A stretch of 64,000 bases of DNA from Lepraria neglecta (taxonomy: Eukaryota > Ascomycota > Lecanoromycetes > Lecanorales > Stereocaulaceae): NCBI GenBank assembly GCA_033220425.1, contig CM065649.1, forward strand, positions 2,914,001 to 2,978,000, given 5' to 3'. The position numbers were made by a program, and so were the translations under genes. Below the pieces are notes generated by a model. That model saw only the letters and a program-made list of their open reading frames with translations. It was not told where the DNA came from and ran no database searches. Below, one piece after another: positions 1 through 8,976 of the stretch. How positions within the stretch are numbered: position 1 is the first letter of the stretch; each line of letters begins with the position of its first letter.

Positions 1-17
1 GGATGCTAGGTAATTAG

Positions 18-536
18 CATTACCGTCCACAAAGGCGCCAAGCCCAAGCCCAGCGCGAGCCTAGGTACTATCCTTACGATCCGAACCCAGACGATCCTGA
101 CCAACCCTCAATGATAGCCAGCCATGTCAACAACCTATCCGATCACGAATACTACGCATTCAAAACCTGGTGGCAGAGCAGCCGCATACTGGATGAAGAA
201 GATTTCCCTCTGAGAATTGACCAGGTCATCCGGCTGGAGCTTAGGGCCGATGCCCAGGGACGGCCTTATCATTTCTGCGCTGGGACCACTAATCATGCTG
301 GAAACTCGCTCCCTCGTATCAGTAGCCCAAATTGCCGATGTCGTTATGGATGTCAGACACCTCTTTTCCAACCTTATCGCAATGAGCGAGATCAGTCACA
401 TGCACAAGCTGGACCTGCTCCACCTAGAGCTCAGCCAAGAGCCCAACCTAGAGCCCACGTAGCTCGCGATCTTGAGCAGGATGTGGAGAAGATTGGGGAG
501 AAATTCTCGGAACCTCGACGCCGAGATCATTGCTAG
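18..536 (+). CDS. Member A of an unrecognised three-copy family (5' end outside or unresolved)
   Basis: I do not recognise the product. The frame is open from position 18, just after an in-frame TAG whose 'attag' could be an intron acceptor, to the stop at 534-536. The first ATG is at 111, but the open codons upstream encode YYPYDPNPDDPDQPS. This matches the DPNP start of the two neighbouring copies, so the true start is probably further upstream. Shared blocks are DPNP-x-D, IASHVNNLSDHEYY and GRPYHFCAG. The C-terminal third is rich in Pro, Arg, Gln and Ala, with a short PRAQ repeat, and looks disordered. No signal peptide or membrane segment is visible. Copies B (1290-1898) and C (about 3253-3957) follow on the same strand. 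The +1 frame is also open from 217 to 462, which is probably a by-product of composition. The family assignment rests only on the paralogues in this window. Confidence 0.55.
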   Translation, partial: HYRPQRRQAQAQREPRYYPYDPNPDDPDQPSMIASHVNNLSDHEYYAFKTWWQSSRILDEEDFPLRIDQVIRLELRADAQGRPYHFCAGTTNHAGNSLPRISSPNCRCRYGCQTPLFQPYRNERDQSHAQAGPAPPRAQPRAQPRAHVARDLEQDVEKIGEKFSEPRRRDHC

Positions 537-1134
537 TTGTTACTGAAGGTATGTTATGAGGACATCGCAGCACTCATCATACCTTACTAAGATTCTACGG
601 GCCTGGCACCTTAAATCGTCTACGAGGCTAAGCGGATATGATTGCACTCGAGTGTTTTTAAGTAGCAGAAATATGGATATGAGTTAAACATTACATTTAC
701 CTAAGGTATTCATATCTGAACAATAAATGTTAGGCCAAATTTGTACTACTTGACTCTTGAAAATGCTATGATGAAGCAGTTATGATTGTTTTATTGTTTG
801 ATGCACTAAGCACTGTGTCAAAATTAGTAGACGTCTTTTGAACTGATTGAGATCCAGAAGCTTCACAAAGGAGAACGACACTTCTGATGACACTTTATGG
901 CCTCGACTGCCGACTTCTTGACACTGGGTCTTCGATATTTCTAGTCTACACAAGGAGTGCAGGATGAAACTAATGACAATCTATTTCATCGGCTGTTAAC
1001 TTCATGACACCAGGCACTTCGACATTTCAAACGCATACATGACGCCTATTACACGAATCTGAGTCGTAGTTCTCCATTAAACAGGCACTTCGCTCTTCGT
1101 TCAACCTCCTTTCTTCATCATACCCAACTCTCAC

Positions 1135-1135
<1 letters not shown>
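537..1135. other. Intergenic stretch between copies A and B
   Basis: I see no convincing gene. It is moderately AT-rich, without a clear repeat, and should hold the 3' end of copy A and the promoter of copy B. No clear TATA box or terminator signature could be assigned. Confidence 0.4.
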
Positions 1136-1168
<33 letters not shown>

Positions 1169-1169
1169 C
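1136..1169. repeat. (CAA)n microsatellite, 11 units
   Basis: An uninterrupted CAA run lies about 120 bp upstream of the first plausible ATG of copy B, probably in its leader or promoter. Such runs vary in length between strains. It makes a poly-Cys shadow frame on the minus strand that is not a gene. Confidence 0.9.
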
Positions 1170-1289
1170 CTTTCTCCATCGAAGCAATATCTTGGAAACA
1201 TGACTGGTTTCCGGAATTCATGACGTCGTGGTATCAATCGTCTCCCACGACAGCCCTTGGTGCCCCAACCTTTTCGAGGTAGTCCAGGA

Positions 1290-1898
1290 ATGGATTACTA
1301 TCCTCACGAGCTCGGTATGATGTCGGGACGGGGGTTTATTTTTGCTGGTCCGATGGCTGGTCCGATGGGACCACCCATGGGATTTGGCCTTGGCTTCGGC
1401 GGTCCTAGGCACCACTTATACGATCCCAATCCCAGAGATCCCAATATGCCATCGCTTGTAGCAAAACACATCAACGGGATGTCTGATGAAGACTACCAAT
1501 ACCATGTGCAGAGCCTACAACGTAGATCCAGCCATCAGCAACACGGATCCAATCCTTCCGGTGGCCAATCCGCTGAAGAGATTCTTGATAAGCTAGTTCA
1601 GGACGAACTCGGAGCTGCGGCCATGGGCAAGTTCTACCACTACTGCCCCGGAAAGCTCGATCATCGAGGAAACCCTAGCCCTCGAGGCGATCACCATGAC
1701 CATTTCGGTGGAGATGGCTTTAATCGTGATGGCTTCTGCCCCCATGGAGGGCAACGAAATCCCACAGTAGCTCAACAGAATCAACAGCCTGCGCAACGTG
1801 GACCAGCTCGCGGCGGACCTGATCGTGGCGGACCTCCCGCTCCTCCCGCACCTTTTGGAGAACCAACTTATGGAGGATCTGCTCGTGAGATCGTATAG
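1290..1898 (+). CDS. Member B of the unrecognised three-copy family
   Basis: The product is unknown. From the ATG at 1290 it gives 202 residues. The frame stays open upstream to a TGA at 1221-1223, and an in-frame ATG lies just before that stop at 1200, so the start is uncertain. The protein begins MDYYPHELG and then has a Gly/Met/Phe-rich stretch (GPMAGPMGPPMGFGLGFGG). Next come the family blocks LYDPNPRDPNMPSLVAKHIN and GMSDEDY, then a His/Cys block with KFYHYCPGKLDHRGNPSPRG. The tail is rich in Gln, Pro, Gly and Arg with RGGPDRGGPP-type repeats. Spaced His and Cys residues could bind metal, but I see no known zinc-finger pattern. No signal peptide or membrane helix is seen. The transposon relic starts directly downstream, which may have changed the 3' end. 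Confidence 0.6.
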   Translation: MDYYPHELGMMSGRGFIFAGPMAGPMGPPMGFGLGFGGPRHHLYDPNPRDPNMPSLVAKHINGMSDEDYQYHVQSLQRRSSHQQHGSNPSGGQSAEEILDKLVQDELGAAAMGKFYHYCPGKLDHRGNPSPRGDHHDHFGGDGFNRDGFCPHGGQRNPTVAQQNQQPAQRGPARGGPDRGGPPAPPAPFGEPTYGGSAREIV

Positions 1899-1929
1899 AG
1901 GCAAGTCTATAGATTAAAGTAGTTTTAGC

Positions 1930-3000
1930 AGTAGATGATAATATAGATACAGCTGCCTCAGGACTATAGCTCCTCCAGATCTCGCTTAAAAGCCTCAATA
2001 TCACTATTGAATATATAGCCAGCGGCGCTATATCGGAAATGTTCTCTAGCCTTCGTATCACATCTACTATTATTAACTGTATACTATAAGAAGCCCTTAA
2101 AATCATTCTGAAAGACGGGACGGAAGGTTTCGAAATAACGCCTTATCCACGCCTCAAGTAAACTAAATATAAGCTCAATAGGATTATAGTCTGGCGAGTA
2201 AGGAGGAAGATATTTCACGATACAACCCTTCTCCTTAATCGCCTGTATAATCCGTTGGTCGATATGAACGCTAACTTTATCTAGAACGATAATACTACGC
2301 TCCCTTGGATACTCGTTACACAGCGGTAGCAGGTAGTTAACTAACCAGTCGATAATATCCTCTTTATTGTAGTAACCTTGCTTGATCCCGGTACAGGGAA
2401 GGTAGCCTTCAGTAGTATATACAGGCAAAACACTATATGTATCACCTCTTCTCATATCGCTATAGTAGCGAGCAGGCTCACCGAGAGGAGTATAAGCCAT
2501 AGCTCGCCACATCGTCTGTAGCTTAAGCAGCGATTCGTCGATAAACACCAACTGCTCGGCCGTCACCTGCATCGTAAACGCTTGCCATGCAATATGCAAC
2601 TCTTCACTTTGTGGGCCTATCCGCTGACTCTTTTTCCGACTGATACCAGCTTCTTTTAGGGCCTTTGAGATGGTGGATCGATAAACCTATATATCCCACT
2701 CCTCCGCAAGGAACCTGGCGAGCTCATCCTAATAGAGCCACGGCTTTCAACGCTGATATTCAAGTAGTAACTCGAGAGCACTAGGAGTAAGGCGATGGTA
2801 TAGTCCACGGGTCTGCAGATAAGGAGGAACCACAGTATCACCATATATTACAATATTTCTCTCCCAACGGTAGCCTGTTATTCGACTGGCTCGAGCGTCT
2901 GCAGCTACTGCCTAAGGGTGCCAACGTGATTCGAATAGTAGCAAGGCGCGCTGATAAACGGATGGATCTTTTCTGAATAGAGGCATACCGCGCAGCAGGA
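1930..3000 (-). mobile_element. Tc1/mariner-like (DDE_3) transposase relic
   Basis: A plain DNA transposon, read on the minus strand. The longest open piece (2084-2599) holds the catalytic core. The first Asp is in FIDES, the second in IIVLDKVSVH (family usual VLDNASIH), and the acidic third position is in PPYSPDYNPIE, all as in IS630/Tc1/mariner proteins. Upstream codons (about 2600-2850) give the helix-turn-helix part, with STISKALKEAGISRKKSQR. Downstream codons (about 1950-2080) give the usual C-terminus, AREHFRYSAAGYIFNSDIEAF, in another frame, so there is a frameshift near 2085. In-frame stops also lie in the N-terminal part. I could not find matching terminal inverted repeats or a TA duplication, so the outer ends are uncertain. 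It lies between copies B and C and is not functional. Confidence 0.8.
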
Positions 3001-3252
3001 GGTGGTAGCTACTGGAATATCAGGAATGAAACACCAAAAAACCACTGCCAGGAGCCTCACGATTACCCGAATAGGTAATCAGGTTATATGCGATAGCAGC
3101 GATAATAGTGGTTGTGGTTGTTATGGACGTTTACAACAATGAAGGGAAATTTTTGGTGAGATTTTCTAATAAATTTACCCAAGCGCGTTGCAGAGTCCCA
3201 CTGCCAAGCAATCCCGATTTACTATCACACGCTAACTCCTGAAACCGGCCGC

Positions 3253-3957
3253 ATGTTCTTCAGAGATCCCAACCCTCTAGATCGCAACAAAGTGTCTCAG
3301 GTCGCAAGCTAGATCAATCACATGACCAACGAGGAATACGAGGCTGAAAAAGGATTCTGGCTCCGTAAAGTACGAGCTGAGGGTCATATGGTTGACGATG
3401 CCACATTCGAAGATTCTGTTACTCTTGCATTGTCACGGGAATTGAAAAATACGAGAAAGGGAATATACTATCACTTCTGTCCCAAAGTCCTTTATTATCG
3501 AGGGCGACCCAAGCCTGGACATCACTCGAGCGGACCTTGTCCCTACCAGGATACGGGCCTGCGTACTCGAGACCCTTCGGCAAGAGTATGTCAGGCAAAA
3601 GCGGACCAAAGACGTCCTCAACCAAGATCACCGCAAGGAAGCCGTCAGCCAGCAGCAGATCCAGGACATCGCCAGTCAGGCACAGTCCAAAGCAATCGCC
3701 AACCAAGCCGAGCAGATAGCAACTACCGGTCAGAAATACGTCAGAATAACCGCCGTTCAGCGCCTCAAGAGCGAGCAAGATCCACTCACCGTGAAACTCC
3801 ACGTCGCCGTGCTCAGAGCGAAGTTCGTGACACGAGGCCACCTCCTCAACCAAATCGAGGGCGGAGCTTGGCCCTTCGGAGAGAAATTGGTGTAGATATG
3901 CGACCTCCGTCACCAAGTGTAAGGGGCAATTCTCACAAACGTCCCGGTGGCATATGA
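3253..3957 (+). pseudogene. Member C of the unrecognised three-copy family, with an in-frame TAG
   Basis: The ATG at 3253 opens MFFRDPNPLDRNKVSQVAS, which aligns with the start of copies A and B. A TAG at 3310-3312 then interrupts the frame where A has His and B has His. The same frame resumes with INHMTNEEYEAEKGFW (ATG at 3322) and runs to 3957, giving 211 residues if translation starts there. The family block GIYYHFCPKVLYYRGRPKPG is present, followed by an Arg/Gln/Pro-rich tail. So it is either a pseudogene or a shortened protein starting at 3322. From 3446 to 3892 the +1 frame is open for 149 codons and has G/C-rich third positions, but contains no ATG. Function unknown. Confidence 0.5.
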
Positions 3958-4069
3958 ATTGGCTGGTATGCCACTTGTTGCAATCTTGCTTCAACGCAAT
4001 GAGAGAGCTAAATGGCTCTTCGTGTGAAGCTCGATCATCTGACAGTCCTCATCAGGAATATCACTCAAT

Positions 4070-4396
4070 TTGGAATCGTTTGACCATGGACCTTTCGAGA
4101 ATTGGGGAGACGGAGATGATCCACAACCTTACATCCTAGATCTCCGGGTCATACGTCGTGAGACTGCGCGAGTAGCCGCAAGAGCAGCAAAGGCTGCTGA
4201 AGAAGCCCAAGAAGTGGCTCAGGCGCCCGCGGAAAATGCCCAAAGATTAATATTGGTTGCTAAGGAAGCTGCAAGAGCTACCGGGGAAGCAGCCGATGTG
4301 GTGTCACGGGTTGACGGCTTCGTTCTTGGCTACTTTCGATTAGCGGTTCGTTCCTTGAAAATGGTGTATCTACCAAATGTACTAATGTACCAATGA
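4070..4396 (+). other. Ala-rich helical open frame, possible exon of unknown gene
   Basis: An open frame without its own ATG runs from just after a TGA at 4040-4042 to the stop at 4394-4396. The upstream 'ctgacag' (about 4039-4045) could be an intron acceptor. The residues have a strong helix-forming pattern (ARVAARAAKAAEEAQEVAQA), which suggests a coiled coil or amphipathic helix. In another frame the ATG at 4012 gives a 23-residue peptide only. I do not recognise a family. It lies just upstream of the STAND-like relic and could be part of the same decayed locus. Confidence 0.3.
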
Positions 4397-4785
4397 TAGA
4401 ACCTCTCATTCGATGCTGGCCGCTAACAAAATCCATATCAGCATCTATGGCATACTGTTCCCGACCTCCTAAGACCGAGTTTAGATTGTCAGGCCCAGGC
4501 GTTTGTGTATCGTGCATGAGGCTTCCTCAGAGCGTTAAAGCGCAGAGAGCTGACCACTCATGAGGAGTAAGCTCGGCAACATTGTTACCTGCCATTATCA
4601 TGAAGCGAGCCTTACAGCCAATGGCTGAGGGCAAAACCATCGCGTCTCGATGAACCCCATAGCCACTGTGGTCAAGCTGATAATGCTGCAGGCCTCGCCA
4701 GAGTGCCTTCTCTTCCAATCATTTTTATTACTCCTGCAATGCTGCTCTAAATCCTTGGCGCATGATCTTACTGATATCGACAGAG

Positions 4786-5289
4786 ATGGCAGGGGCTTTC
4801 GCCGTTGCCGGCCTGGCCAGCGGCATCGTCACCTTCGTCTAAGCCAGCTTCCCGCTCGGTAACCATACCAAAGAAATCCATGAAGCCTATGGCAACCTCC
4901 CCGAAGACTTGAGGAGATGCCAAAGTTTATTCGACGACTTAGCTGTGTGGATCTGTGACGTTCAGCGCGATATACAACGCACCGGTCAGCCCACGGTGCC
5001 AACGAAGGCAGATGCTACGCCACGAGGGTGATAAAGCGTTTTGCGGAGGAATGCGAGGCCCTTCTACTTCTGCTTCGTGGGCTGAAATCTAAGTCGAGTC
5101 GGGCTGGTCGAGTACGTCGGAGCGTCGCAGATTTCAAGCTGGCTGTACGAGCAATGAGGAAGGAGGGAAGGATCACACGTTCGCAGCAGACTTTAGAGAG
5201 TCTGAAGAACGATCTGAGATTACACATTGGGCAGCAAGCGATGTGGGTTGGAGAGCAGATACGGTCAACCTTTCCCAGCAACGGATAGC
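4786..5289 (+). pseudogene. Relic of a fungal STAND-type N-terminal domain
   Basis: From the ATG at 4786 the sequence starts MAGAFAVAGLASGIVTFV, a hydrophobic helix typical of the N-terminal domain found at the front of many fungal STAND (NLR-like) and ankyrin proteins. It continues with EAYGNLPEDLRRCQSLFDDL and, in another frame from about 5010, with KRFAEECEALLLLLRGLKSK and SVADFKLAVRAMRKEGRI. These fit the same all-helical domain. An in-frame TAA at 4840-4842 and a frame change near 5000-5030 interrupt it, so it is broken unless unusual splicing is used. No NACHT P-loop or repeat domain is visible downstream, so only the first domain remains. In intact relatives this domain precedes a nucleotide-binding switch involved in non-self recognition. 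The family call is by pattern and is not proven. Confidence 0.45.
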
Positions 5290-5322
5290 TTCTTTCGTCA
5301 GGCTAATTGGGAGAGTAGTGAC

Positions 5323-5619
5323 ATGCAATTCGAGAGCCACGCGTTGGGTCAGCGATCGTTGCAGCTTCAGCTGAAAAGTCAGAATGATTATAGGGAAGCC
5401 ACGCGTAATATTACACGGCTACAAATGAAAGCTCAGGAAGAGCATCGACAGCTTGGACTTCGCCGTCAGCATTTTCAGCAGAATAAGCGGTCGGAGATCA
5501 ATAGACTCTTTACCAAACGAAACTCTACACTCGACGAGCTTTCGACGACTGTGGATATGATGGAAACAGAAATGGACCAGGTTGCGTACAAATGCGACAA
5601 GACTCCATTTGTGGTCTAG
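5323..5619 (+). other. Coiled-coil open frame downstream of the STAND-like relic
   Basis: The ATG at 5323 opens 98 residues with a heptad-like, Gln/Glu/Arg-rich pattern (SQNDYREATRNITRLQMKAQ, then RLFTKRNSTLDELSTTVDMM). This suggests a coiled coil. It starts about 35 bp after the stop of the STAND-like piece and may be the next part of the same decayed gene in another frame. There is no recognised domain. Confidence 0.35.
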
Positions 5620-5792
5620 CAACTGGCGGATACCATTGATGGACGGACGAGAAACTTTGTTATGATCTGCATCCAAATCCCCAGGCCGCTCTTAGACCCT
5701 ACTCTGTCAGCTTACAATAGAGCACGTAGAGCCAGTCCATCGATAGAGACTGACACTAAAGTCATGGTCAGATTCGCAATTCCGCTCTGCTG

Positions 5793-6161
5793 TCAAATGT
5801 GATTGATTGGCTTCGGTGACTTAAGGACCCATATTATGATGACAGGGATATACGCGTTGCTTACATATCTACCTCGTGTGGTAAGAGCAATCTGGGTCTC
5901 TTGCCTGGTCAAAGAAAACTCTACAAGCGTCGAAAGGTGTATGGGCGCTAGAGGAAGACTTTCATAGAAATCGATCATGGGCTTCATGGTTACTGGGTTT
6001 CGGGGTCGAAGGTGTAGAGTTAATTCCCGTAAGCTTTGAAACGATACCAACTCCGCGATCCAGTGCTGACAGTTGCAGCTTCGCAAGAAGTATTTGGTTG
6101 TCGCTGGCGAATGGCAGACCGAGTTCGAATCGTGGGATTCTATGGCGAATTTTCTGGCCAC
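5793..6161 (-). other. Possible F-box/LRR-like fragment
   Basis: A minus-strand frame carries a leucine-rich piece, LVSFQSLRELTLHLRPRN followed by LPLAPIHLSTLVEFSLT. This resembles the body of fungal F-box or leucine-rich proteins. Only about 60 residues look protein-like. There is no F-box motif, and the frame overlaps an unrelated plus-strand open frame (6036-6470). I treat it as a fragment of unknown function. Confidence 0.25.
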
Positions 6162-6501
6162 TCACGATACTGTCCGTTCCCCAGAACAACACATGTTACA
6201 CAACAAGAAGGTTTCGGCTGCGAGAAATTCGGCGCCACCGAGACTAGGTGCTTCCTGGCATCCGCCATCGGGATAGAAAAAGCGCCAGTAACGTCTACCT
6301 CTGTATCAGTCTCTTCGGACTACCTGATGAATGCTGAAGTTGTGTCGCTATGGTGTAAGCGTTGCAATGTATCAATGAGATCTATGAATGTGAACAGCCT
6401 AAGGAGCCAGAATCTATGGAATGAGGCTCCTAATATACATGATGGAGTGTCAAACAGTAGAAGACGCTAGAATGTTGACAAAGAAATGGTGATAAAGGAA
6501 A

Positions 6502-7536
6502 ATGGCTAATAGCATACAACAAGTTGACTTCAGGCGCAGCCGGACATATCAATCTTACACCACCGAGAGCAAGCTGCACATGGAGTTCGATAAATTGTCC
6601 CGCAAAGCTCTAGAGCTTGATAACTTGTACTATGTCGTGCGGCCCTCTTTATTCGTCTCTATAGATAGCATCATGAATGCTTTTTTCGATTGAGGTGGAG
6701 CTGTACATGCTCTTCACGCACCATGGAGCTCGAATGGGTCACAAAGGTCGACAAAGTACGAAAGCTATCGCTAGAAGTCAAGACTATACTCTACGACGGG
6801 CGTCCATCACTGCCATATGTGCCAATCAACGAGCGTCTTCTCACCATGTCCTCGACTTCAGAAGATGCTAATGCCTCCGTTCTCTGACATCAAAGATATG
6901 AGAACCCTTTTCTCCCAGCACTACACTTATGCGATGGACGATGTCCTCCGAATGGCCACTCGGCGTGAGAACGACAAAGAAGGTGCTTTCTCTTGGGGAT
7001 TTCAGCTTATCATATTCCGCTGCACTATCTCTCCAATGGCCGCTAGCCTAGCCGGCATACTACCAAGAGTATGTTTTGCAAAACTTACAGACCTGAAGCT
7101 TACAAACGAGCTTGTGTGGCACTTACATCAGCTTTACGAAAGCAGCATTCCTTTCGATGTCGCCATATTATTCCGTGATTTTGCCATATGTGCTATGTCC
7201 AGCAGCATCTTGCCGTCCAACTGGTGGGGTGGGTCCTCGATGTACGGGTCTCTGCTTCCTCGCGTCCGCTTGGTAAGGATTGTGAATATTGTTTCCTGTC
7301 TCCCCTTGGGGAGACTTCGATTCTTGAGCAGTCTGCCGGAAGCAATAAGCGTGACCATTTTCTCTTCATCGTTCGTACTTGGCGTACGGAACGTACTCTA
7401 TGATGTTATAGACAGGCTGAATGGCAAGAGGGACAGATTATCTACGATGAGCGTGAACGCTATTGATATCATGATTTTGTGGATTGAAGCCGTCGTCTTT
7501 TTACATCATTACAGAAAAGCACATATACATGGATAG
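6502..7536 (+). pseudogene. Broken plus-strand gene, weakly F-box/LRR-like
   Basis: Three plus-strand frames in a row look protein-like. They are 6502-6693 (EFDKLSRKALELDNLYYVVR), 6690-6887 (VTKVDKVRKLSLEVKTI) and 6817-7536 (CFAKLTDLKLTNELVWHLHQ, then CLPLGRLRFLSSLPEA). The order and leucine spacing resemble fungal F-box-type proteins, in which an N-terminal helical part is followed by irregular leucine-rich units. The frames are separated by stops or shifts, and I could not find convincing splice pairs, so this is probably a decayed gene. A single spliced gene cannot be excluded. Confidence 0.3.
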
Positions 7537-7676
7537 TTACCAATATCTCTACTCGGCAGATCTGCCAAGAAAAAAAAGAAAAAAAGAGCTTCACAGATGA
7601 GGCCGTGCTTGCTTCCTTGTAGATAATTTGATCTAAAGTGCAAGTCCTTAACAGATCAAATAACCTTTTTGGTTCT

Positions 7677-8129
7677 ATGGCGGATCGACACATAATTCAT
7701 CAACAATCTACCCAAACACTTTGGAACGCGATTGAATCCGATACGACCGCAATTAACCGGAAAACTCTACCTTCATATCTCAACTTGCCTTCGCTCTTCG
7801 TTCGTTGGTACTCGCTAAGTCTGTCAGTTCCTCTACTACGCCAGCACAGTTTCAATGGTTTCCAAGCTACTGGGAGTGCTGAAGCTCTTACGGCAAGTCA
7901 ATTCGACGTGGTCAGCGTGCTGGACCGTACTCTAATGTTGATGCAATTGCGGCAGACGTGGATAATTGGCAATGCTAGGAGCCAATTTTCTTGTTCTTTG
8001 CAGCCTGTACGTAATTCGACCGAAGCACAGCGTTTGGAATATCAGCCTAGATTGGCGAAAAGTGACCATTTAGCTAGCCGGTCTCGAAATTGCAACAAAA
8101 GTCCCTCAGTTGGACAAGGTCATCGCTGA
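7677..8129 (+). CDS. Hypothetical protein, orphan
   Basis: The ATG at 7677 (MADRHIIHQQSTQTLWNAIE) opens about 150 codons to the stop at 8127-8129. I see no signal peptide, no membrane segment and no recognised domain. Composition is ordinary, with many Ser, Leu and Arg. It could be a chance open frame. It lies between the decayed locus and the secreted-protein gene. Confidence 0.25.
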   Translation: MADRHIIHQQSTQTLWNAIESDTTAINRKTLPSYLNLPSLFVRWYSLSLSVPLLRQHSFNGFQATGSAEALTASQFDVVSVLDRTLMLMQLRQTWIIGNARSQFSCSLQPVRNSTEAQRLEYQPRLAKSDHLASRSRNCNKSPSVGQGHR

Positions 8130-8283
8130 ATGAAGCACAGTGCTATCTCTAGCGAGATATTCTATCTTACATCTCCCATCCTGATCTTCTCTAAGACTCG
8201 GTAGTATTTCCCCAATGCCATCCAAAATTTCCGCCCCTTTGCCATCTCAAACATGCATAGCCATCCCACACAAGTGCCACTAA

Positions 8284-8976
8284 TTAGACATTAATCCGAT
8301 TAGCATTAGCATACTCAGACCCTCCTTGCTGCAGTGGTGGCAAAATTGGCGTAGCAGTGATCACAGCTGCACAAACTGGCGTTGGAGAATTGTCTAGGAT
8401 CGCAGGGCCACCGACACCATTGACCATAGCTTCATCACGAGGCACCAAAGTAAAGCCCGGTGCGCATTCTGAACTCCAAGTCGCTGTGGAGGAGATACTA
8501 ATCGTAGGGTTAGGTTCTGGCTCGAGTACTTGTTCGTAGTCGACAGCTGCATTTCTGGGATTCAATGCTGGTGTTGGTTGAGGTGTTGGCGTTGAGGCGT
8601 CGTAGAGGTGTATGCATGCTGTGATGACTGGACTGTCTGAGATTGAAGGTGAGTCGACTGCTTCGATTACTATTGCTGGGTCTCGAGGGTTTAGAGTCAT
8701 GTAGCCGTCACATGCTGAGCTCGCTGGGGTTGCGGGCGCGCCTGTGGAGATTCGCCCTGGAGAGGAGGAAGGATGAGAGGAATGCGGCGGAGGAGAAGAT
8801 TGCGGCGGAGGAGAAGATTGCGGCGGAGGAGAAGGAGGTAAGCTGCTTGCGGAGGCCGTGCTGGAGTGTTTGTGGCCGCCAATCTTGCCGATTAGATAGC
8901 CTACGGCGGGGTTTGGTGCCGCTGTGATGGATGTTGCTAGTGCTGCTAGGAGTGCGTAGGAGAATAAGAAAGGCAT
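8284..8976 (-). CDS. Secreted Pro/Ser-rich protein with two copies of a two-Cys unit
   Basis: The minus-strand gene is best started at the ATG whose last base is 8976, not at the longer start at 9018, because this places a signal peptide at the front (MPFLFSYALLAALATSITAA, cleavage near residue 20). It has 230 residues. Residues 46-70 are a PPPQSS-type spacer made of an 18-bp tandem repeat. Residues 89-121 and 171-202 are two copies of one unit, C-x-GF/Y-x-L-x-PRD-x-A...P(S/A)I-D-SP-x-x-C, each bounded by two Cys. A shorter NPRNAA echo lies between them. No enzyme domain or GPI tail is seen. It is likely exported to the wall or medium as a small secreted or effector-like protein, but the function is unknown. 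No intron is needed. Confidence 0.7.
   Translation of the reverse strand: MPFLFSYALLAALATSITAAPNPAVGYLIGKIGGHKHSSTASASSLPPSPPPQSSPPPQSSPPPHSSHPSSSPGRISTGAPATPASSACDGYMTLNPRDPAIVIEAVDSPSISDSPVITACIHLYDASTPTPQPTPALNPRNAAVDYEQVLEPEPNPTISISSTATWSSECAPGFTLVPRDEAMVNGVGGPAILDNSPTPVCAAVITATPILPPLQQGGSEYANANRINV

Noticed and set aside
1027-1221. Minus-strand open frame with 11 Cys in a row
   Set aside because: It is the reverse reading of the CAA microsatellite.
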